Shown here one piece after another: positions 1 through 5,084 of a stretch of DNA of 5,084 nucleotides. A program made the translations under genes and the position numbers. Below the pieces are notes generated by a model that saw only the letters and a program-made list of their open reading frames with translations, was not told where the DNA came from and did not search any database. Position 1 is the first letter of the stretch, and each line of letters opens with the position of its first letter. The DNA is from Bacillota bacterium (GTDB taxonomy: Bacteria; Bacillota; Tb-RUG-66): positions 1-5,084 of the forward strand of contig JAEEYS010000061.1 in assembly GCA_016288255.1 (NCBI GenBank), written 5' to 3'.

Positions 1-519
1 AATATCCAATACTTCCTCTTCCGTGATCTCCATCAGCCCGTCCGGTTTGCTCATATCGCTGGCCATCTTTGCCGTGAATTTATTGAATCCCACGCCGACC
101 GACACGGTCAGACCGATCTTTTCTTTGATCATTTTTTTGATCTCTTCCCCGATTTCTCTGCCCGGTCTTTTTAGATCGCTCACATCCAAATAAGCTTCGT
201 CGACGGAGACCTGCTGCATTTTGGGCGCCATTTCTTTTACCAAAGCAAAAAGCGCACGCGATACTTCGCCGTATCGTTTGTGCCTGACCGGTAAAAAGAC
301 GCCTTCCGGGCAAAGCTTTTTTGCCTGAAAAATAGGCATGGCGGAAAACACGCCGTAGGTCCTCGCGATATAGCAGCTGGCGGCAACCACACCTCTGTTT
401 TCACTGCCTCCTACGATCACGGGCTTATCCTTTAATTCCGGATGATCCATTTTTTCTACAGAAGCATAAAAAGCATCCACGTCCACATGCAGAATCGTTC
501 TTTTTTTCGTTTCTTCCAT
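1..519 (-). CDS. dinB: DNA polymerase IV (Y-family translesion polymerase), N-terminal part, cut by window edge
   Basis: Translesion DNA polymerase that copies damaged templates without proofreading. The frame is open from an ATG at 517-519 to the window edge, giving 173 residues; the family is usually about 350-420, so the rest of the palm plus the thumb and little-finger domains lie outside. Visible Y-family marks are HVDVDAFYASVE at residues 11-22, with metal-binding Asp13 and probable steric-gate Tyr18 (aligned to Tyr12 of Dpo4 and Phe13 of E. coli DinB). Others are the SAMP motif at 59-62, SVDEAYLDV at 105-113 with catalytic Asp107-Glu108, and the helix-hairpin entry around SVGVGFNKFTAKMASDMSKP. 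The start is supported by an AGGGTGG ribosome site (527-533) 7 nt upstream. The gene follows the fusion enzyme in the same direction but is separated by a terminator and has its own promoter. No Firmicute LexA box (CGAAC-N4-GTTCG) is visible upstream, so SOS control is not supported. Identity is certain at family level; the gene is simply truncated by the window. Confidence 0.95.
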   Translation of the reverse strand, partial: MEETKKRTILHVDVDAFYASVEKMDHPELKDKPVIVGGSENRGVVAASCYIARTYGVFSAMPIFQAKKLCPEGVFLPVRHKRYGEVSRALFALVKEMAPKMQQVSVDEAYLDVSDLKRPGREIGEEIKKMIKEKIGLTVSVGVGFNKFTAKMASDMSKPDGLMEITEEEVLDI

Positions 520-547
520 AGACCGACCACCCTTTCTTGTTTTTCTT

Positions 548-575
548 ATTATATCACAAACGGCCTTTTTGATAA
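548..575 (-). promoter_or_regulatory. Predicted sigma-A promoter of dinB (extended -10)
   Basis: On the minus strand a perfect TATAAT (548-553) is preceded by TGA, giving the extended -10 TGATATAAT. A weak -35 (TTATCA, 4 of 6 matches to TTGACA) lies 16 nt upstream at 570-575, partly inside the T-run of the preceding terminator. Transcription would begin about 20 nt before the dinB start codon. The -10 is strong evidence; the -35 is tentative. Confidence 0.65.
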
Positions 576-608
576 AAAAACAGCACCGTAAAAATAGTGC
601 TGTTTTTT
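574..608 (-). terminator. Intrinsic terminator of the aminotransferase-reductase gene
   Basis: Bases 575-586 pair with 597-608 to form a 12-bp stem around a 10-nt loop. The core is CAGCAC/GTGCTG, extended by six A:T pairs. Read on the minus strand it begins 5 nt after the stop codon of the fusion gene and ends in a run of T, the form of a rho-independent terminator. The flanking A-run also gives a T-run on the plus strand, so it could work both ways, but no plus-strand gene reaches it. Confidence 0.85.
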
Positions 609-612
609 CTTT

Positions 613-3207
613 TTATTTTTGGATACTGTCCATAAATTTTTGCCAGTCCTCTTCTTTTAGGGGCTTTTCAAAACTTTGCAGCTCCGCAATGTCCACCCCA
701 TGCTTTTTGGAAAGTTCTCTCAAATACAAAAGGTCTTTCATCTTTAAATTACCAAGGCTGGTATTTTCATAGTGTTTTTCCAAAGACAATAAAATCGTTT
801 CCGCCATACAAGCAAAAACCAATCCCTGTCCGCCGATACCGAAATCGCTTCCCAGATCCGGCCGATCCGGCAGAGCGATCACGCCGCCGTCGATCACCAT
901 GACATCCGGTCTTTTTTGCTTGATCTCTTCACTCACATTTTTCGGTCTGGAAATCTCGCAGACAATGGCACCGGATTTGACATTGTCCACATCGATCATT
1001 TTTTCTGTGGTATTGGTAGCGGTAATGATCATATCGGCTTTTGCGATATCGTTATAGTCCAAAGAAAGAACGACCTCTCCGCTCTTTGTGATCCGCTTTA
1101 AGATCTCTTCTTTGTCTCCCGTATGCTCTGCCATTTCCTGTATGGTATATCCCAGGCTGTTTTGATTGAACAAGCGGCCTTTTTCTTTTTCTTCCAAGGC
1201 ATAGTCGATCATATCCAGCACGACACTTTCCAGTTTTTCCATACTCAATTCCGGTTTGTGGGGATTTCCTAGGAGGATCAAATGATTGGATTCTTCCATC
1301 AGCAAAATGGAAGCGCAACGGCCTACGGAGCCTCCCGCCCCAATCACCATACTGGTCGCGCTGTCCAAAGACTTATGCGCTTTTTCCAGCGCTTTTTTCA
1401 GTCCGTTGATAGCCGAAATGACCGTAAAACTGTTCCCTGTGGTAATGGCGATCCCTTCATTTCTTAAAGTGAACCCCGCTTTGGAAGCCGGCGCCGTATA
1501 AGCGCCCAGGCCCACGATCTTCGCACCTCTGTCTTTGGCCAGTTTGACTGCCTGCTTCAACTCTGCCGTAATGATCTTTTGATCTTTGTTCATCAATTCT
1601 TCCGCTGTTCTGGGGATAGCAATAAAATCTCCGTAAGTAGAGATCCCCGCGGCAGAGGTGATCCTCGCGGACGTCATCACAAAGGGTTCCATAATATCGT
1701 CAAACTGATCGGCAAGCTCTTGCAGAGCTTCTTCCCCATATGCTTCCAAGCTATGATCGAACAGCACGAAATCGTCTAAATTCGTGGGGTGAATCAAAAA
1801 AGCGAACCGCCCGTCTCCCTCTTTTGGCTCCGGTACCGGCCGAAACTGTTCGGGAACCAACGGATTTACATTGGGAGGCATGGAAGAATCTTCTCCCAAA
1901 AGAATATGAGAGATCAATGCCGCCGTATTGCCTTCATTTAAAATCGCAGTCACATGGTCAAAAGCTTCTATGATTTTATCGCATTGTTCTTTTGTAATGA
2001 TCAAAGAAGGCTCTACCCGGACTACAGCCGCTCCATTTAACGTAGGAGCCACCCTGACGTGTTCTCTGTTCAATAAAAAGCTGGTGATGACCGGTGTCAA
2101 GGTCTCTTGTTTTGACATGACGCTTAAGAACCTGTTCGGAAAATCCTCTTCTTTCATGAAAAATTCTACCCCGATCATCAGCCCTTTGCCTCTGACTTCT
2201 TTGATGACACGAGGATATTTTTCCTGTATTTTTTTTAGCCCACTTAACAAATATTCCCCTGTTTCTCTTACCCATCTGCACTGTTCTTCCGTCAAAAGGT
2301 GCAAAGAAGCAAGTCCTACTTTCGCGGCCAGCGTATTCCCGCCAAAAGTAGAAGAATGTTTCATGCCAAACGCTTCTGTATAATACTCTTCTTTGCAAAG
2401 CATAGCGCCGATAGGTACGATACCGCCGCCCAGCGCTTTTGCGATGGTCATGACATCCGGCGTAAACCCTTCTTCTTCCACCGCGAACAGTGTTCCGGTC
2501 CTGCCCAGTCCGGTTTGGATCTCATCCGCTACCAGCAATGTGCCGTATTGACGGCAAATTTCCTGTGCTTTTTTCAGATACCCTTTCGGCGGGATCATGA
2601 TACCGCCTTCCCCCTGTATGGGTTCCACCAAAAAAGCAGCGTATTCTTTGGTCTTGAGTTTTTCTTCCAAAGCTTCCGTATCGCCGTAAGGCACATATTC
2701 AAATCCTTCCACCCGCCCGAAAAAATCTTTTTGATAAGACTCTTTGCCTGTAGCGGAAAGAGAGCCCAGGGTCTTTCCGTGAAAACTGTTCCACGCGGAA
2801 AGGATCTTCTGCCGTTTGGTATACCCTCTGGTCAATTTGATCGCCGCTTCTACGGATTCTGTTCCGCTGTTGGTGAAAGTCACATAAGAAAGTCCTTTTG
2901 GTGCGATCTCAATGAGCTTTTCCGCCAATTCTCCCGCTTCTTTCAAAGCGGAAGGCTGTACAAAGCTGACAGCCTGTTCGGTTTTTATCTGCAAAATCGC
3001 GTCCCAGATCTCTTTTTTATTAAAGCCGAAAGGGACTGCCCCATAGGCCGCGATCGCATCTAAATATCTCACGCCATCTTGATCCGTGAGCCAAAGGCCT
3101 TCTCCTTTTACAAATACCTTATCCATATGCAGAAGATTCAAAAAACTTCCCAAATACGGATTGATATATTTTTCAAAATTTGTTTCCGTTTTATTGATTT
3201 TCGGCAC
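613..3207 (-). CDS. Bifunctional fusion: class III PLP aminotransferase + acyl-ACP-reductase-like NAD(P)H dehydrogenase
   Basis: One intact 864-residue frame with two enzyme domains. Residues about 10-425 are a class III (omega) aminotransferase closest in motifs to putrescine/ornithine transaminases. They show NSGTE at 113-117 (PLP phosphate), FHG at 142-144, Asp228 in DEIQTGLGRTG (pyridine nitrogen), Lys257 in IAKALGGG (Schiff base), Thr287 in STFGGN, and Arg397 in VRVEPSL. A Pro-rich linker (about 441-466) follows. Residues about 468-845 resemble cyanobacterial long-chain acyl-ACP reductase: TSAAG near 517-521, ITTGN at 588-592, Rossmann loop GAGGSVG at 623-629, IDGG near 772-775, and VFACMAETILL around Cys800, matching the cysteine that holds the acyl thioester in that enzyme. 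The inferred role is interconversion of a thioester (or acid), aldehyde and amine, with the aldehyde passed between domains; substrate and direction are unknown. No signal peptide or membrane segment is seen, so it is probably cytosolic. The GTG start was chosen because GGAG lies 8 nt upstream; an in-frame TTG at 3259-3261 would add 18 unconserved residues and has a poorer ribosome site. It appears monocistronic. Confidence 0.9.
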   Translation of the reverse strand: MPKINKTETNFEKYINPYLGSFLNLLHMDKVFVKGEGLWLTDQDGVRYLDAIAAYGAVPFGFNKKEIWDAILQIKTEQAVSFVQPSALKEAGELAEKLIEIAPKGLSYVTFTNSGTESVEAAIKLTRGYTKRQKILSAWNSFHGKTLGSLSATGKESYQKDFFGRVEGFEYVPYGDTEALEEKLKTKEYAAFLVEPIQGEGGIMIPPKGYLKKAQEICRQYGTLLVADEIQTGLGRTGTLFAVEEEGFTPDVMTIAKALGGGIVPIGAMLCKEEYYTEAFGMKHSSTFGGNTLAAKVGLASLHLLTEEQCRWVRETGEYLLSGLKKIQEKYPRVIKEVRGKGLMIGVEFFMKEEDFPNRFLSVMSKQETLTPVITSFLLNREHVRVAPTLNGAAVVRVEPSLIITKEQCDKIIEAFDHVTAILNEGNTAALISHILLGEDSSMPPNVNPLVPEQFRPVPEPKEGDGRFAFLIHPTNLDDFVLFDHSLEAYGEEALQELADQFDDIMEPFVMTSARITSAAGISTYGDFIAIPRTAEELMNKDQKIITAELKQAVKLAKDRGAKIVGLGAYTAPASKAGFTLRNEGIAITTGNSFTVISAINGLKKALEKAHKSLDSATSMVIGAGGSVGRCASILLMEESNHLILLGNPHKPELSMEKLESVVLDMIDYALEEKEKGRLFNQNSLGYTIQEMAEHTGDKEEILKRITKSGEVVLSLDYNDIAKADMIITATNTTEKMIDVDNVKSGAIVCEISRPKNVSEEIKQKRPDVMVIDGGVIALPDRPDLGSDFGIGGQGLVFACMAETILLSLEKHYENTSLGNLKMKDLLYLRELSKKHGVDIAELQSFEKPLKEEDWQKFMDSIQK

Positions 3208-3283
3208 AATAACCGCTCCATTCCATAAAAAAATAAAATTTTTGCTTCCTATTTTCAACAAAATAAATTCTCAGTCTGAAAAA

Positions 3284-3311
3284 ATTATATCATATAACAT
3301 TCCTATCCCAA
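3284..3311 (-). promoter_or_regulatory. Predicted promoter of the aminotransferase-reductase gene (extended -10)
   Basis: Minus-strand TATAAT at 3284-3289 is preceded by TGA, the same TGATATAAT extended -10 as at dinB. A partial -35, TTGGGA (4 of 6), lies at 3306-3311 with a 16-nt spacer. Transcription would start near 3277, leaving a leader of about 70 nt before the preferred GTG start, or about 16 nt before the alternative TTG. Confidence 0.6.
3285..3297. repeat. Perfect 6-1-6 palindrome over the leftward -10 box, possible operator
   Basis: TTATATCATATAA is a perfect inverted repeat with a single central base. It covers five of the six -10 bases of the leftward promoter and the TG extension. 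The geometry is that of a small dimeric repressor site, but the sequence is a poor match to the PerR/Fur 7-1-7 consensus. AT-rich palindromes also arise by chance around -10 boxes, so the operator role is only a suggestion. Confidence 0.3.
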
Positions 3312-3397
3312 AGAAATTTTTCCGAAAAAGTGATTCCCAGACAAAACCCTGCAGGCTGTCCTTTTCCCCTTTGCAGAAAAAATAATGGAAAATCCTC

Positions 3398-3427
3398 TTG
3401 TCAATTCCGGGATTTTTATGTAACAAT
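3398..3427 (+). promoter_or_regulatory. Predicted promoter of the flavodiiron protein gene
   Basis: TTGTCA at 3398-3403 matches the -35 consensus at 5 of 6 bases. After 18 nt comes AACAAT (3422-3427, 4 of 6 matches) with a TG one base before it, an extended -10 form (TGTAACAAT). The expected start point is about 30 nt before the gene. An imperfect palindrome (AATTCC/GGGATT) sits in the spacer. No convincing PerR or Rex site is visible. Confidence 0.5.
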
Positions 3428-3463
3428 AAATTAGAAATCAACCATATTCAAAGGAGGACCATC

Positions 3464-4669
3464 ATGCCGGCAATTGAAATCAAACAAGGAATTTATGACG
3501 TAGGCGTAAATGACTGGAACATTCGAGCATTCCACGGACCCACTTTGTCCACTTTTTTGGGAACCAGTTATAACGCTTATTTGATCTTAGATGAAAAAAT
3601 CACATTGGTGGATACTGTGTATACCCCTTTCGCAAAAGAACTGCTTGAAAACATCCAAGAAGTCGTCGATCCCGAAAAGATCGATTATATCATCATCAAC
3701 CACTTGGAAATGGACCATTTGGGTGCCCTTCCGGAAGTCAAAAAGGTCGCCAAAAACGCAAAGATCTTTGCCAGCCCCAAAGGAAAAGCAGGGCTCCCGA
3801 AACAGCTTCCCGATGAAGACTGGGATATTACCGCGGTCAAAACAGGCGATACCCTTTCCATCGGCAAACGGACCCTTTCTTTTATCGAAGCGCCGATGCT
3901 CCACTGGCCTGACAGTATGTTCACTTACATCAAAGAAGAAAAATTACTTCTGCCAAACGATGCGTTCGGTCAGCATCTAGCCAGCAGCAAGCGGTTTGAT
4001 GACGAAGTGGAAGAAGACACGCTCATGTATCAGGCGGCAAAATATTATGCCAATATTTTAAGCCCCTTCAGTCCTTTGGTCATCAAAAAGATCAATGAGA
4101 TCGTTTCCTTGAACTTGGAAATCGATATGATCGCGCCCAGCCACGGCATCATCTGGCGAAAAGACCCGGGTAAGATCATCCATGCGTATTTGGACTGGGC
4201 TACCAGAAAACCGACACAGGAAAAAGTGGTCATCGTGTATGACACCTTATGGGGCACTACGGAAAAAATGGCGCACAAGATCTTGGAAGGCATTTCTTCT
4301 TCCGGTCTTTCCGCTGTTTTATACAAAATGAGCAAATGCGACTTGAACGAAGTGATCACGGATATCCAAAGCGCCAAAGCGGTGCTTGTGGGTTCCTCCA
4401 CTATCAATAACGAATATATCCCCAGTTTGTCCGCATTTTTGGATGAACTTTCCGCACTGAAAGTCGGCGGAAAGCCTGCCGCAGCGTTCGGTTCTTACGG
4501 CTGGGCAGAAAAAGCGACCAAATTGTTGGAAGAAAAGCTGATCAAAGCAGGAAATAAGATCGTAAAAGAGCCCATTACCGTTCAATTCAAGCCCACAAAA
4601 GAAGATCTTCAAAAATGTTATGAATACGGGCGTGAATTCGCGGCTTTGGTACTGAATCACGAACAATAA
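3464..4669 (+). CDS. fprA: A-type flavodiiron protein (oxygen and/or nitric oxide reductase)
   Basis: Soluble cytoplasmic enzyme that reduces O2 to water and/or NO to N2O at a non-haem di-iron site, using electrons passed through FMN, usually from rubredoxin. It protects strict anaerobes from oxygen or nitrosative stress. The 401 residues fit the minimal two-domain A-type architecture. The metallo-beta-lactamase-like domain (about 1-250) has every iron ligand: His80, Glu82 and Asp84 in NHLEMDH, His147 in MLHWPDSM, Asp166 in PNDAFG, and His227 in PSHGIIWR. The flavodoxin domain (about 253-398) has the FMN phosphate loop TLWGTTE (261-267), SSTINNEYIP (311-320) and AFGSYGWAEKA (341-351). No rubredoxin or flavin-reductase extension is fused and no rubredoxin gene is nearby, so the electron donor is encoded elsewhere. 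The start is fixed by an AAGGAGG site (3451-3457) 6 nt before the ATG, although the frame stays open upstream to 3398. It is divergent from the fusion gene and ends just before a strong terminator. O2 versus NO preference cannot be read from the sequence. Confidence 0.95.
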   Translation: MPAIEIKQGIYDVGVNDWNIRAFHGPTLSTFLGTSYNAYLILDEKITLVDTVYTPFAKELLENIQEVVDPEKIDYIIINHLEMDHLGALPEVKKVAKNAKIFASPKGKAGLPKQLPDEDWDITAVKTGDTLSIGKRTLSFIEAPMLHWPDSMFTYIKEEKLLLPNDAFGQHLASSKRFDDEVEEDTLMYQAAKYYANILSPFSPLVIKKINEIVSLNLEIDMIAPSHGIIWRKDPGKIIHAYLDWATRKPTQEKVVIVYDTLWGTTEKMAHKILEGISSSGLSAVLYKMSKCDLNEVITDIQSAKAVLVGSSTINNEYIPSLSAFLDELSALKVGGKPAAAFGSYGWAEKATKLLEEKLIKAGNKIVKEPITVQFKPTKEDLQKCYEYGREFAALVLNHEQ

Positions 4670-4673
4670 AAAC

Positions 4674-4720
4674 AATAACCCATCAAGATCTTTCAGTCAT
4701 CTTGATGGGTTATTTTATAT
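4674..4720. terminator. Strong convergent (bidirectional) terminator between fprA and purD
   Basis: Bases 4674-4689 pair perfectly with 4699-4714, a 16-bp stem with a 9-nt loop. Stem ends are A/T-rich and the centre holds CCCATC/GATGGG. On the plus strand it starts 5 nt after the fprA stop and runs into TTTTAT. On the minus strand it lies about 35 nt after the purD stop and runs into a T-rich stretch (TTATTGTTTTTATT). It can therefore end transcription from both converging genes. Confidence 0.92.
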
Positions 4721-4748
4721 TGATCGCTTTGCTTGACAAGGATCATGA

Positions 4749-5084
4749 TCATCGGATCCGATATCCGATATCTTTCCGATATGCCATGTTTTCAAAATGG
4801 ATCTTGGGCACATTGGCGTATACTTTCTTCAGTGCGTCCTCTACCGTATCGCCGTATGCCGCTACGTTGAGCACTCTGCCGCCATTGGTATAATATCTGC
4901 CGTCTTTTAATTTGGTCCCTGCGTGGAAAACAGTGATATCCTGATCCACATCAGAAAGGCCAAAGATTTCTTTTCCTTTTTCATAAGCGCCCGGATATCC
5001 GCCGGAAGTTAACACAACGCTGGCCGCCGCTTCTTTTTTCCAGTTGATATGCTGTATTAAAAAGGGCACGGTTACGACGCGAAG
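4749..5084 (-). CDS. purD: Phosphoribosylamine-glycine ligase (GAR synthetase), C-terminal part, cut by window edge
   Basis: Second step of de novo purine synthesis: ATP-dependent joining of glycine to 5-phosphoribosylamine, giving glycinamide ribonucleotide. Only the last 111 residues are present; the family is about 420 residues, so the ATP-grasp core lies beyond the right edge. The fragment carries the usual C-terminal signature blocks in order: SVVLTSGGYPGAYEKG (22-37), VFHAGTKLKDG (52-62), TNGGRVLNV (66-74), and the closing IHFENMAYRKDIGYR. The TGA stop is at 4749-4751. The segment before SVVL (about residues 4-15) looks roughly ten residues shorter than I remember for bacterial PurD, but this cannot be judged from a fragment. 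The gene converges on fprA and shares its terminator. purD normally lies at the end of a pur operon (purF-M-N-H-D), which would place more pur genes to the right. Confidence 0.95.
   Translation of the reverse strand, partial: LRVVTVPFLIQHINWKKEAAASVVLTSGGYPGAYEKGKEIFGLSDVDQDITVFHAGTKLKDGRYYTNGGRVLNVAAYGDTVEDALKKVYANVPKIHFENMAYRKDIGYRIR

Noticed and set aside
2299..3063. Long plus-strand open frame (254 codons) opposite the aminotransferase domain
   Set aside because: It lies wholly antisense to a gene with full conserved motifs, has no ribosome site or recognisable domain, and its Phe/Arg-rich product is typical of the reverse complement of a coding strand.
3317..3329. TTTTTC-C-GAAAAA palindrome in the intergenic region
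   Set aside because: It is a low-complexity T-run/A-run pair, not placed on either promoter core; no regulator site can be argued.
3349..3376. CTGCA...TGCAG hairpin in the intergenic region as a riboswitch or terminator
   Set aside because: Only 5 bp of pairing across an 18-nt loop, and it lies upstream of both predicted transcription starts.
3398..3426. TTGT...AACAA as a Rex redox-repressor site before fprA
   Set aside because: The arms span 29 bp instead of about 18 and the inner bases do not match the Rex consensus.
3398..3463. Upstream extension of the flavodiiron frame to a TTG at 3398
   Set aside because: The extension overlaps the predicted promoter, has no family similarity, and the ATG at 3464 has an ideal AAGGAGG site and the normal family N-terminus.
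4733..4738. Perfect TTGACA on the plus strand after the fprA terminator
   Set aside because: No -10 box lies 16-18 nt downstream and no plus-strand gene follows; it is probably chance.
4758..4782. Three copies of CCGATAT near the end of purD
   Set aside because: They lie in purD codons for the conserved ending AYRKDIGYRI; repeated Tyr-Arg and Asp-Ile-Gly codons explain them, so they are not a repeat element.

Overview
The window looks like a chromosomal piece from an anaerobic, moderately AT-rich Firmicute, probably a clostridial lineage. Support comes from strong AGGAGG-type ribosome sites, extended -10 promoters (TGATATAAT), AT-rich intergenic DNA, simple hairpin-plus-T terminators, and an oxygen-scavenging A-type flavodiiron protein typical of strict anaerobes. 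No mobile element, CRISPR array, tRNA or rRNA is visible. The species cannot be named from this sequence.

Layout, left to right. (1) 1-519, minus: the N-terminal 173 residues of DNA polymerase IV (DinB), cut by the left edge, with its own extended -10 promoter. (2) 574-608: an intrinsic terminator for the next gene. (3) 613-3207, minus: a large two-domain enzyme of about 864 residues. Its N-terminal half is a class III PLP aminotransferase of the putrescine/ornithine type. Its C-terminal half is homologous to cyanobacterial long-chain acyl-ACP reductase (the 'predicted amino acid dehydrogenase' group). (4) 3208-3463: a divergent intergenic region with a promoter on each strand and a perfect 6-1-6 palindrome over the leftward -10 box. 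(5) 3464-4669, plus: an A-type flavodiiron protein (FprA/ROO type) with all di-iron ligands and the flavodoxin domain. (6) 4674-4720: a perfect 16-bp hairpin serving as a convergent, probably bidirectional, terminator. (7) 4749-5084, minus: the C-terminal 111 residues of PurD (phosphoribosylamine-glycine ligase), cut by the right edge.

Each gene appears to be its own transcription unit, and dinB, fprA and purD are ordinary housekeeping or stress genes. The item of real interest is the aminotransferase-reductase fusion. A PLP transaminase that makes or uses aldehydes is joined to an NAD(P)H-dependent domain that keeps the acyl-thioester-forming cysteine of acyl-ACP reductase. This suggests one polypeptide interconverting an acyl thioester, an aldehyde and an amine (or the reverse, amine oxidation) with the aldehyde passed between the domains. 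That function is inferred, not demonstrated.
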